A stretch of 9,934 bases of DNA from Planctomycetota bacterium (GTDB lineage: Bacteria; Planctomycetota; Planctomycetia; Pirellulales; Lacipirellulaceae), in the NCBI GenBank assembly GCA_029259975.1, contig JAJDEE010000263.1:1-9934 (forward strand), written 5' to 3'. The translations under genes were made by a program, and so were the position numbers. Positions 1-6,572 of the stretch are shown here, in pieces (position 1 is the first letter of the stretch; every line of letters starts with the position of its first letter). The notes under the pieces are model-generated. The model was not told the DNA's origin. It did not search any database and saw only the letters and a program-made list of their open reading frames with translations.

Positions 1-61
1 CTCCGGTCGCTTACGCTCGCGGTTCGCCTATATGTTTCTAGCGCCTCGCAATTAGCGCCTC
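1..61. repeat. GC-rich repeat-like stretch at window edge
   Basis: No ORF here looks like a protein. The first 30 bases contain an alternating run, cggtcgcttacgctcgcgg, of a kind I recall as a scattered intergenic sequence in planctomycete genomes; that recollection is not verified here. A 9-base direct repeat, tagcgcctc, occurs at 39-47 and 53-61. The stretch is probably the 3' flank of a gene or dispersed repeat outside the window. Confidence 0.35.
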
Positions 62-100
62 AAAAAAACGCAGCCCGGACGAACGCTGTCGCCCGGGCTG
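62..100 (-). terminator. Rho-independent terminator-like hairpin, minus strand
   Basis: A perfect 8-bp stem, cagcccgg (71-78) with ccgggctg (93-100), encloses a 14-base loop. Read on the minus strand the stem is followed after two bases by seven T (62-68), which is the form of an intrinsic terminator. No convincing minus-strand gene ends here, so it may instead be a copy of a dispersed hairpin repeat that also insulates the plus-strand operon from leftward transcription. There is no T-tract on the plus strand. Confidence 0.5.
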
Positions 101-388
101 CTAGCCCCCCTGGGTATATTGTGCCAGCAAAGCCTTGCTGAGTGGTTTGCTGGGTGTTGCTGCCGGTGTCTTCGCACGGGTGAGCCTAAAGAGTATCGAC
201 GTGGCGAGGCTGCGGCTTCGGTAAAGTTTGCCAATTAGCGAGACTTTGCGGCGAGGTCCCCATTTGCTTCTGGAAACGCTAGCACGCAGGTGTTTTTCTC
301 AGATCGGCTCACAAACTGTACCGATTGCGCCGATTGTAAGGAGAGACGTGGAGCCAAATATCGCTTCGCCATTTGTTTCGTCATTCCC
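101..388 (+). other. Non-coding leader upstream of the channel operon
   Basis: I see no convincing gene in this stretch. ORFs that cross it have no recognisable protein features. A small hairpin, cagcaa (125-130) with ttgctg (135-140), lies near its left end. A purine-rich aaggag at 338-343 resembles a ribosome site, but the GTG it would serve (348) opens only a short frame that overlaps the channel gene. I could not find a convincing -35/-10 pair. The promoter of the downstream operon probably lies here. Confidence 0.4.
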
Positions 389-397
389 AAAAGGGGA
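389..397 (+). promoter_or_regulatory. Ribosome binding site deciding a GTG start
   Basis: The sequence aaaagggga ends six bases before the GTG at 404. It supports this GTG over the upstream in-frame ATG at 290, which has no comparable site and would add a hydrophilic, cysteine-rich stretch unlike the start of this family. Confidence 0.6.
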
Positions 398-403
398 CAC
401 GCT

Positions 404-1987
404 GTGTCACGCATCACTTCGTTTTCTGAGTGGTTATTACGCCAAGCCTTTATCTGGGGCGGGTTTGCTTGTCTGGCTTTTTATGCTTTGGTAGTGCGCA
501 ATGCAGCCGACGGTTCGTTTATGGATCGTTACTTTGCTGGGCATACGGTCGCGTACTGTACGACCGCTTTGTTTTTTGTCGGCTCCGCGGGACTGATCAT
601 CAAATTGCTGGGGCTGGCCCTACAGTTTGCGACCGTCGAAAATGTTCGTCTGCCAGAGGCCGACGTAGACGGGCAACAGGTCGACGAGGCCCCTGCCCTG
701 TTGGCTTGGCTCGACGACGCTTCGGCCTCGATGCACAATAGCTACTTTGTGCGCCGGCTGCGTGACGCGTTGCAATATGTCCAACAAAAAGGGTCTGCCG
801 ATGCGATTGAGACACATCTACGTCATTTGGAAGAGACCGACTTCGCACGGATGCACCACAGCTATGCGATGACGCGAATCATTTTGTCAACGATCCCAAT
901 CTTGGGATTCTTGGGCACGGTGATCGGCATTACGCTGGCAATCGCCAAGCTTCATTTGTCGGGCGAGGCGATGGACGAATCGGTGCCGGCAGTTGTGGGC
1001 GGGCTGAGCGTGGCGTTCGACACGACGGCGTTGGCGTTGACGCTGTCGACGATTTTGCTGTTTGCAAAGTTTTGCGTCGAACGCGTTGAACTACGGCTGC
1101 TATCTGCGGTCGACGCAGGTGCTTCGCGTCAGCTGATTGGCCGTTTCCGGCAGTACGGCACCGAAACTGATCCGCACCTCGCCTCGGTACGTCAGATGTC
1201 TGAGGCGCTGCTCTCGACGGTGCAGACGGGCATGGTCGAGCAAGCCAGCCTGCTGAAAAAGTCGTTCGACCGATCTAGCAAGCAATGGAACAACATTCTC
1301 ACCGACACGGCCACCACGCTCGACGAAGCCCTCTCGGGCGCCGTCGTCGAAGGCATGTCGCGACATGCCGAAGCCCTCAACGCAGGCGTCAAACAGCAGG
1401 CAGCAGACCTCGAAGTGACGTTGCTTCGCCACGCCGAGCTGCTCAACGAAGGCCTGATCGAACATTCGACGGTCGTGAATCGCGGTCTACAGCAACACAC
1501 CAAAACCTTGTCGTCAGGCCTCGAAGAACATCGCCTCACGCTGACCGAGGCCGAGCGACAGCTAGCCAAAGAAAACCGCGAACACTTGGCCGAAGTCGAG
1601 GCCGCCGTCGGCGAAGCGATGCTCGTCGCGACCAACCGGCAAGAAAAGCTGATTCACCAGAGCGAGACTTTGCTCAAAGAGATGCAGACAGCGCTGGTCG
1701 AAGCAGCCGGCTCGACGGTCGCTCAGCAAGAGCAGCTCATCAAGCAGGGCGACATCATGCTCCAAGTCGTCGAAGCGACCGGGCAGGTTAAGCAGCTCGA
1801 AGACGCTCTCAACAGCAACCTGAAAGCACTGGCCGGCTCGCACGACTTCCAGCAAACGGCAGCCGGGCTGTCGGCAGCGCTGCAGTTGATGAGCATCCAT
1901 CTCGTCGGCAAGCCGCTCGAAACGGCCCACGAAATCGAATTGGCCTACAAGCAGCAGTCGACCACCCAACCAAGTAAAGCCGCATGA
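404..1987 (+). CDS. MotA/TolQ/ExbB-family proton channel subunit with long helical tail
   Basis: Probable inner-membrane channel subunit that couples ion flow to work in the envelope. With the GTG start it has 527 residues. Visible segments are membrane helix 1 (about 13-31), helix 2 (47-74), a soluble loop (75-157), helix 3 (158-181) with PILGFLGTVIGI at 165-176, and helix 4 (195-223) with GGLSVAFDTTALALTLST at 199-216. These last two are the hallmark TM motifs of the MotA/TolQ/ExbB family, including the polar threonines T172, T207 and T208. The helix spacing is MotA-like (2 + loop + 2). The remaining 300 residues are hydrophilic, predicted helical and rich in Gln, Glu, Leu and Ala, with an 11-residue periodicity at about 309-385 (for example RHAEALNAGVK, RHAELLNEGLI, QHTKTLSSGLE). 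That is much longer than a usual MotA or TolQ tail. The stop overlaps the next start as ATGA, so translation is probably coupled. Family assignment is firm; the process powered is unknown. An ATG at 290 would give 565 residues. Confidence 0.85.
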   Translation: MSRITSFSEWLLRQAFIWGGFACLAFYALVVRNAADGSFMDRYFAGHTVAYCTTALFFVGSAGLIIKLLGLALQFATVENVRLPEADVDGQQVDEAPALLAWLDDASASMHNSYFVRRLRDALQYVQQKGSADAIETHLRHLEETDFARMHHSYAMTRIILSTIPILGFLGTVIGITLAIAKLHLSGEAMDESVPAVVGGLSVAFDTTALALTLSTILLFAKFCVERVELRLLSAVDAGASRQLIGRFRQYGTETDPHLASVRQMSEALLSTVQTGMVEQASLLKKSFDRSSKQWNNILTDTATTLDEALSGAVVEGMSRHAEALNAGVKQQAADLEVTLLRHAELLNEGLIEHSTVVNRGLQQHTKTLSSGLEEHRLTLTEAERQLAKENREHLAEVEAAVGEAMLVATNRQEKLIHQSETLLKEMQTALVEAAGSTVAQQEQLIKQGDIMLQVVEATGQVKQLEDALNSNLKALAGSHDFQQTAAGLSAALQLMSIHLVGKPLETAHEIELAYKQQSTTQPSKAA

Positions 1988-3900
1988 ACAATCGCTTGAC
2001 CAGCGACAGCGGAAAATCGGTCAGTTTGTTTCCTTTTCTTGCTGTCTTACTTTGCACGATGGGTGCCCTGTTGGTGCTGCTCGTTGTGCTAGCCGATCGT
2101 GCAGGGAAACGTGCGGTGGCAGAGGCATTGCAGTCTTCGGAGTCGTTACAGCCTTCGGTAGCCCCAGCCGACTATCAGCAAAAGCTTAGCGACGATAGCC
2201 GAGCAGCCGCCGAGCTTGAGCGTCAGCTCGAAGAAGTCCACGCCTACCAGCAGCAGCTCGCTGAGCTTCGCCAACAAGCCGATCAGCGGCTCGAAAAAGA
2301 AAAGCAGCGGCTTGCTCACCTCGAAGACCACGCACGCCGCCTAGAGCACGAACTTGCGCGCCTGACGCTAGCCGCCGAGCAACTCAAGGCGACCGAGCAA
2401 AACCAGAGCGTCGACCAGCAGCAAGCCGAACGCGAACTCAAGCGATTGCAACAACTGATCGCCGACACCGAAGCTCAGCTCGAAGAACTTCGCGAAGAAA
2501 ACAGCCAAGGCCAACGCTCGTACGCGATCGTGCCCTACCGAGGCCCAAATGGCACCTACCGCAAGCCGATCTACATCGAGTGTCGCAAAGACGTCGTCAT
2601 TCTTCACCCCGAAGGCGTACGCTTACAGCCCAGCGATTTTGCCGCGACGTCGTGGCCGGGCAACCCGCTGGCAGCCGCACTCCGAGCAACACGCACGCAC
2701 GTCAACGCCCAAGCGGCCCAGGCAGGAGCTGCCGAGCCGCCCGACCCATACCCAATGATATTGGTTCGCCCCGACGCGATTGCGCATTACCTGAGGGTGC
2801 GTGCTGCGATCACTTCGTGGGACACCAGTTATGGCTACGAATTTATTGACAGCGATTGGAAATTGAGCTTCCCCGAGGCAGCCGATCCATTGCTGGCACG
2901 CAAACAGCAGCACGCCATCATGCTCGCCCGCGAACAACTAGCCAGACGCATCCGTTCGGCACCGCGCAAATATGTAGGCGTAGGCTTGGCAGGTACCGCG
3001 TCGGGGGCACGCGGCGGCCGCTCGGGCACCGACGGCTACGGAAAAGGTCACTCTGCCGGCGAGACAGGCGAAGGCGATTTTGCAACAAGAGAGCCGCTCG
3101 GCCAATCGCAAAGTGGTGGCACAGGCCAGGGCAACGGCTACGCGGCCGGCCAATCATCAACAGACTCGGCAGCTGGATACCAGCAAGCAGCCGAGGGCAA
3201 CGAATTGCAATTTGGTGCGATGGGTGGCAGCGGAGGAGAGGCGGGAGCCGCCCATGGCACCAGCGATCTTGCTGAGGGTACACAGGAGGCAAGCGAAGGA
3301 TCCAACGGCAGCGAAGGCAACGGCGGGCTAGGCGACCGCTACAGCCAAACCACAACCTCAGGCGGCTCGGGCGAAGCCTCGACGGACAGCTCTGGCGGCG
3401 CCGACAGCGGGCAAGCTGCGAGTACTGGTGGCTCGGCAGCCAGCGGCTCGGCAACCGGTGGCAGCAGCATCAGTGCCAGCGGCCAACCGTCGAGCATTGC
3501 TGATTCGCAGGGACGCAACTGGGCCGTTCAGCGGGGGGGTCGAGGTGCTGTGCCCATTCGCCGAACGATTCAAGTCGTCGTACGAGAAAACCAAATCGCA
3601 TTGCTGCAAAGCCGCCACACCCTCGGCAGTGAGACATCGACCGGACAGGTGATCTCGCTGGATCAACCCACGAACCAAATTTCCCGCGAATTTGTAGCCG
3701 CCCTACGAACCCGTATTGCGGAGTGGGGCCTAGCCGGCAACGGCTTGTACTGGCGACCGATGCTCAAGCTAAACGTCGGCTCCGGTGGCGAGCAAACCGC
3801 CGAGCAAGTCCTACGACTACTCAAAAACAGTGGCGTCGAGGTGAGTCCTCCTGAAACGGCAAGAGCCACCAACGGAAGGAGCACCAATGTCCCGCGTTAA
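1984..3900 (+). CDS. Single-helix ExbD/TolR-like coiled-coil partner with two globular domains
   Basis: Function unknown; probable partner of the preceding channel subunit. It has 638 residues. A single membrane helix spans about 15-37 (N-in by its charges) and begins FPFLAVLLCTMG, which aligns with TPFIDVMLVLL of E. coli ExbD; the proton-carrying Asp is replaced by A20. A charged Gln/Glu-rich coiled coil covers about 64-176. A first globular domain covers 178-330 (start YAIVPYRGPNG; IYIECRKDVVILHP near 196-209; VRPDAIAHYLR near 261-271; FIDSDWKLSFP near 287-297). Residues 331-515 are a low-complexity Gly/Ser/Ala/Gln linker, surely disordered. A second small domain, 516-622, contains RTIQVVVRENQIAL and ends in a beta-alpha-beta-like WRPMLKLNVG...EQVLRLLKNSGVEV. 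The ATG overlaps the previous stop by 4 bases and the 3' end overlaps the next gene by 14. Coiled-coil similarity to SMC-type proteins is likely compositional. The gene is real; the role is inferred from context. Confidence 0.8.
   Translation: MNNRLTSDSGKSVSLFPFLAVLLCTMGALLVLLVVLADRAGKRAVAEALQSSESLQPSVAPADYQQKLSDDSRAAAELERQLEEVHAYQQQLAELRQQADQRLEKEKQRLAHLEDHARRLEHELARLTLAAEQLKATEQNQSVDQQQAERELKRLQQLIADTEAQLEELREENSQGQRSYAIVPYRGPNGTYRKPIYIECRKDVVILHPEGVRLQPSDFAATSWPGNPLAAALRATRTHVNAQAAQAGAAEPPDPYPMILVRPDAIAHYLRVRAAITSWDTSYGYEFIDSDWKLSFPEAADPLLARKQQHAIMLAREQLARRIRSAPRKYVGVGLAGTASGARGGRSGTDGYGKGHSAGETGEGDFATREPLGQSQSGGTGQGNGYAAGQSSTDSAAGYQQAAEGNELQFGAMGGSGGEAGAAHGTSDLAEGTQEASEGSNGSEGNGGLGDRYSQTTTSGGSGEASTDSSGGADSGQAASTGGSAASGSATGGSSISASGQPSSIADSQGRNWAVQRGGRGAVPIRRTIQVVVRENQIALLQSRHTLGSETSTGQVISLDQPTNQISREFVAALRTRIAEWGLAGNGLYWRPMLKLNVGSGGEQTAEQVLRLLKNSGVEVSPPETARATNGRSTNVPR
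3874..3881 (+). promoter_or_regulatory. Ribosome binding site inside the preceding gene
   Basis: The sequence ggaaggag lies inside the 3' end of the upstream gene, five bases before the ATG at 3887. It is a strong Shine-Dalgarno that fixes the start of the third operon gene and implies independent initiation despite the 14-base overlap. Confidence 0.75.
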
Positions 3901-4951
3901 ATACATTCACGAAGAAGACAGCAACGAAGATTCGTTCCTCGACGTGGTGGCCAACGTCGTCGGGGTGCTAATCATTTTGATCATGCTCGTCGGTGCCCAA
4001 GCATCGCGTAGCGTATTGGTGGCACAGTCGGCTGCCAATTCCAAAGACGCCAAGCAAACACAGGCTTCGGAAACAGCAAGCCACGAAGTCGAAAAGCTAC
4101 AAGCCGAGTTGGAACAGGCGACAAGCTCGGCGATGCGCTCCGAACGCGAAGTCCGAGAGTTGACCACGAAAGTTGCGTTGATCAGCCACGAAGCCCAAGT
4201 CTTCGACCAGCAGCGCGTCAAGCTGGCGATGCACCGCTCGGTGATAGAAGAGGACCTACAGCGACGCAAAGAACAACTCGACGAGCAACACCAACGCGAA
4301 TACGAAGTCCAGCGTCATCTCTTGGAATCGAAACTCGATCTCGAAAAGCTAACGCAAGAACAGCTCAGCTTGGCCTCAGCCCCAGAAACCGTCGAAGAAA
4401 TCGAGTGTGTACCGACGCCACTGGCCCGTATCGTCGAAGGCAAGGCAATACACCTACGACTTAAAAACGGTTTGGTGTCGGTAGTCCCATTTGAAGAGTT
4501 AATGGAAGAGGTGGAATACAACCTTGAAAGAATCTTACGCCGAGTCAACGAACGTGGCCGAACAGTAGAAACCTACGGTCCGCTGGATGGATATCGACTC
4601 AAGCTGACAATGGCACAACAACGGCCAGCGGGGGCGATAGGCGGCCCGTTGGCGGGGCAAATACAGCGTGTCAAGATCGGATGGGAAGCAGAGATCATTC
4701 CCGTATCTACAGAAATTGGCCAGAACGTTGAGCAATCGTTATTACCAGGAGGAGTTCTACACAAGCATCTATTAGCTCACAAGCGGCAGCGACCAGACGT
4801 CGTGGTTTGGCTCTACACTGATAGCTTTGATGAATTTAGACCACTCAAGCGGACTCTCTGGGAAATGGGATTCTCGATGGCCACACGACCGATGAGGCCA
4901 GGCACAAACATCAAGGCATCGCCCAAAGGCACGCGAGCGGCAGCGCAGTAG
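3887..4951 (+). CDS. ExbD/TolR/MotB-like single-helix coiled-coil protein
   Basis: Probable second partner of the channel subunit; exact function unknown. It has 354 residues. An acidic N-terminus (EEDSNEDS) leads into one membrane helix (about 17-37) starting FLDVVANVVGVLIIL, with D19 at the place of the ion-carrying aspartate of ExbD, TolR and MotB. Residues 53-165 are a highly charged coiled coil. A globular domain follows at about 172-340: IECVPTPLARIVEGKAIHL, a middle segment, then RPDVVVWLYTDSFDEFRPLKRTLWEMGFSMA at 302-332. That last part matches the beta-helix-beta end of ExbD/TolR periplasmic domains by eye. I see no OmpA-type peptidoglycan-binding motif. The helix and coiled coil parallel the preceding gene, and the globular domains share the order of an 'I-x(3)-KNG/RKD-VV-P' strand pair and an 'RPD' strand, so the two may be paralogues. 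The stop lies 8 bases from that of the convergent Rrf2 gene. Membership of the stator-like operon is well supported by overlap and architecture. Confidence 0.8.
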   Translation: MSRVKYIHEEDSNEDSFLDVVANVVGVLIILIMLVGAQASRSVLVAQSAANSKDAKQTQASETASHEVEKLQAELEQATSSAMRSEREVRELTTKVALISHEAQVFDQQRVKLAMHRSVIEEDLQRRKEQLDEQHQREYEVQRHLLESKLDLEKLTQEQLSLASAPETVEEIECVPTPLARIVEGKAIHLRLKNGLVSVVPFEELMEEVEYNLERILRRVNERGRTVETYGPLDGYRLKLTMAQQRPAGAIGGPLAGQIQRVKIGWEAEIIPVSTEIGQNVEQSLLPGGVLHKHLLAHKRQRPDVVVWLYTDSFDEFRPLKRTLWEMGFSMATRPMRPGTNIKASPKGTRAAAQ

Positions 4952-4959
4952 CCAAGTTG

Positions 4960-5418
4960 TTACTCAACAGGTGGCGACTTGGGAGTCTCGACGTTCAGCA
5001 AGTCAGCGGAAACTTCGTTAGCTTTCGCTACCGTCAGGTCCGACAGCTTTACTTCAGCCAAACGCTGGCAAGTGGCTGCCGAAATATCTTCTAATACGCT
5101 GAGTAGCCTTGCTTGGGATGTATCAGGCAAAATATCTAGCGGCGGCAGCGCGGGGGTCAGCGGACCTTCAGTCGCTTCAAAGATCTGTAGCAATGTAATT
5201 TCTGATACTGGCCGGAGGAGTGAATAGCCACCATCGACACCACGTGTCGATTTGAGCAGGCCGTGGTTAACTAAGGTACGTAGGATCTGCAACAAGAACC
5301 GCTCCGGCATTTCGCCCGTTTTAGCCAGACGGCTACATGGAACCGGCATACCAGGTGGTGCGTTTGCCAATTGCAAAACGGCACTAACTGCATACGCTGT
5401 GGATCGCGACATGCGCAT
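4960..5418 (-). CDS. Rrf2-family transcriptional regulator
   Basis: DNA-binding repressor or sensor of the Rrf2 family (IscR, NsrR, CymR, RirA). From the ATG at 5418 it has 152 residues, usual for the family. The family N-terminus is clear (MRMSRSTAYAVSAVLQLA), followed by a winged helix-turn-helix at about 24-70 with the recognition helix PERFLLQILRTLVNHGLL and the wing STRGVDGGYSLLRP (57-70). IscR, NsrR and RirA bind an Fe-S cluster through three closely spaced cysteines around residues 90-110. This protein has only C28 and C117, so it probably does not hold such a cluster and senses something else, or acts through partners as CymR does. An in-frame TTG at 5442 would add eight residues, and a second ATG lies two codons downstream at 5412. 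It converges with the channel operon; its targets are unknown. A few residues near the C-terminus are Pro-rich and dispensable-looking. Confidence 0.85.
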   Translation of the reverse strand: MRMSRSTAYAVSAVLQLANAPPGMPVPCSRLAKTGEMPERFLLQILRTLVNHGLLKSTRGVDGGYSLLRPVSEITLLQIFEATEGPLTPALPPLDILPDTSQARLLSVLEDISAATCQRLAEVKLSDLTVAKANEVSADLLNVETPKSPPVE

Positions 5419-5518
5419 TGCGTACTCACTTTGCCTTGTCAACGCAAAAGCAGCATTATTGGATCGCTAAACCAAATGCTGTTCTCCCAGGCATTCACAA
5501 AGCTTCTTCCCCTATCAA

Positions 5519-5546
5519 GTGAAAAGTGAAAAGCGAAAAGTCAAAG
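5519..5546. repeat. Four imperfect 7-bp tandem units (GTGAAAA)
   Basis: The units are gtgaaaa, gtgaaaa, gcgaaaa and gtcaaag, head to tail. They lie about 80-100 bases upstream of the Rrf2 start. Similar GTGAAAA runs occur in many bacterial intergenic regions. No function can be assigned from the sequence. Confidence 0.6.
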
Positions 5547-5850
5547 CTGTCCTCGACGGCGAAAAATCCTCAGTAGGGGCTTACTGAATTCTAACCGTTA
5601 AAAAGCCAGCATTTCTCCTCGTGGTGCCACAGCAAAGAAGTAGCGTTAGTCTGGGCGCGGTGGCTCCATTATGTCAAGTGAATTTAGGATGACTCTGAGT
5701 ACAGTTAGACGCAAACTAGATATCGGAACGAGGACCACAAGTGGAAACCCCCTAACGGATTTTTGTCTAGGTAATCTGCTTTGAGTAGGAGCACGAGGTA
5801 GAAACATGAGTATTGTGCAAAAATCCTAACCGCTTAGCCTAGCAAGCTGC

Positions 5851-5865
5851 GAAAAGGAACTTTTC
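5851..5865 (-). terminator. Possible weak terminator hairpin after lspA
   Basis: A perfect 6-bp stem, gaaaag (5851-5856) with cttttc (5860-5865), has a 3-base loop and begins 13 bases beyond the lspA stop on the minus strand. No T-tract follows the stem and the stem is AT-rich, so this is a weak candidate. Confidence 0.25.
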
Positions 5866-5878
5866 AGACCTGGCTGTC

Positions 5879-6490
5879 CTATTTCTCGACCTCTTTATCC
5901 GCACCTTGTCCTGCCCTAGAAGCTAGAAAAAACGCTTGAAACATCAACAAACCCGCACCGCCTACCAGCAGCATGTCGGCGATGTTAAAGTTTGGCCAGA
6001 CCCAGCGATCGTTCCACTGAAAGAGGATCCAATCACGCACGGCATACACTCGTTCACCACTGCGAGAGGGGAAGAACTGTCCCCACTCCAATCCAGATAG
6101 CCCAACACGGTCGTAAAGATTGCCCAGTATGCCACCCGTAACGCAGCCAAGCGCCACGGTGAGCCAACGATCGTGGGCTGCACGAAACCAAAAGAGCCAG
6201 GTCGGAATCGCCGCGACAGCGGCAATCGAGAAAACGGCAAATAACCCGACATTGCCCTGGCCCATGCCGAACAGTGCTCCTTCGTTCAGACTCTTCTGGA
6301 TGCCGACATGTTCTTGCCACAGCCACCATTCACTACCTCGGTAGAGTTCTGGATGGCTAAAAACCAGATACTTGGAAAGCAGATCCGTCGCGCAGCCAAG
6401 TATTGCCAAGCTGCAATACCACCAGACGCGACCCATTGGCAGAGGTCGTTGCGGCAAAGGTCGTTGCGGCAAAGGCTGATTGTCAAGCAT
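5879..6490 (-). CDS. lspA: Lipoprotein signal peptidase (signal peptidase II)
   Basis: Inner-membrane aspartyl protease that removes the signal peptide from diacylglyceryl-modified prolipoproteins at the lipobox cysteine. It has 203 residues, longer than the usual 160-170. Family motifs in order: DLLSK (36-40) in the first helix, N69 in KSLNEGALFG, GGILGNLYDR (119-128), then the two likely catalytic aspartates, D153 in AVRDWI and D172 in NFNIADMLLVGG. Membrane helices lie at about 24-44, 81-101, 108-124 and 172-190. The extra length comes from an N-terminal Pro/Gln/Arg stretch encoded by a tandem 15-base repeat and from a longer loop between N124 and D153 (FPSRSGERVYA). The ATG at 6490 is preceded by taggaat at a fair distance; a start at M19 (6436), just before the first helix, is possible but has no ribosome site. 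It follows the zinc-finger gene by 82 bases on the same strand and is probably co-transcribed. Confidence 0.93.
   Translation of the reverse strand: MLDNQPLPQRPLPQRPLPMGRVWWYCSLAILGCATDLLSKYLVFSHPELYRGSEWWLWQEHVGIQKSLNEGALFGMGQGNVGLFAVFSIAAVAAIPTWLFWFRAAHDRWLTVALGCVTGGILGNLYDRVGLSGLEWGQFFPSRSGERVYAVRDWILFQWNDRWVWPNFNIADMLLVGGAGLLMFQAFFLASRAGQGADKEVEK
6443..6475. repeat. 15-bp tandem repeat, 2.2 copies, inside lspA
   Basis: aggtcgttgcggcaa occurs at 6443-6457 and again, without change, at 6458-6472, followed by agg. In lspA it encodes PLPQR PLPQR PLP ahead of the first membrane helix. The unit is a multiple of three, so copy-number change would keep the frame. Confidence 0.9.
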
Positions 6491-6572
6491 GCCGCATTCC
6501 TAGCAAAATGCGTCAGCGACCACTATGCTAATTTCGGATAGATAAGCCAACGCCGCTCAACAAAAGAGCTGT

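Larger units (their letters stand above)
5443..5878. other. Non-coding region between Rrf2 gene and lspA
   Basis: I see no convincing gene in these 436 bases, which are more AT-rich than their neighbours. They contain four imperfect 7-base units at 5519-5546, a small hairpin cagta/tacta-like pair (5571-5575 with 5582-5586), a 9-base inverted repeat ggatttttg (5757-5765) / caaaaatcc (5818-5826), and three copies of a CTAACSG motif (5591, 5752, 5826). The promoter of the Rrf2 gene should lie at the left end, but no clear -35/-10 pair was found. A 31-codon frame from 5689 has no ribosome site and was not called. Confidence 0.5.

Noticed and set aside
52..234. 60-codon minus-strand ORF over the left hairpin
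   Set aside because: It contains the terminator-like hairpin, has an odd Arg/Pro/His composition and no ribosome site; likely chance.
290..403. N-terminal extension of the channel protein from the ATG at 290, with a CTDCADC stretch
   Set aside because: The GTG at 404 has a good ribosome site and starts just before the first membrane helix. The extension has no ribosome site and does not resemble the family.
2918..3454. 178-codon minus-strand ORF opposite the Gly/Ser-rich linker
   Set aside because: It is an Arg/Cys/Leu-rich shadow of the low-complexity GC-rich coding strand.
404..4951. Zorya-type defence system (ZorA-like channel with long tail)
   Set aside because: The channel gene with a long helical tail resembles ZorA, but no OmpA-domain partner (ZorB), helicase or nuclease (ZorC, ZorD, ZorE) is seen, and the neighbours are housekeeping genes.
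4952..4982. Terminator between the convergent genes
   Set aside because: ccaagt (4952-4957) and acttgg (4977-4982) can pair, but the loop is 19 bases, there is no T-tract, and the right arm lies inside the Rrf2 gene.
5689..5784. 31-codon ORF in the Rrf2-lspA gap
   Set aside because: No ribosome site at a workable distance and no recognisable features.
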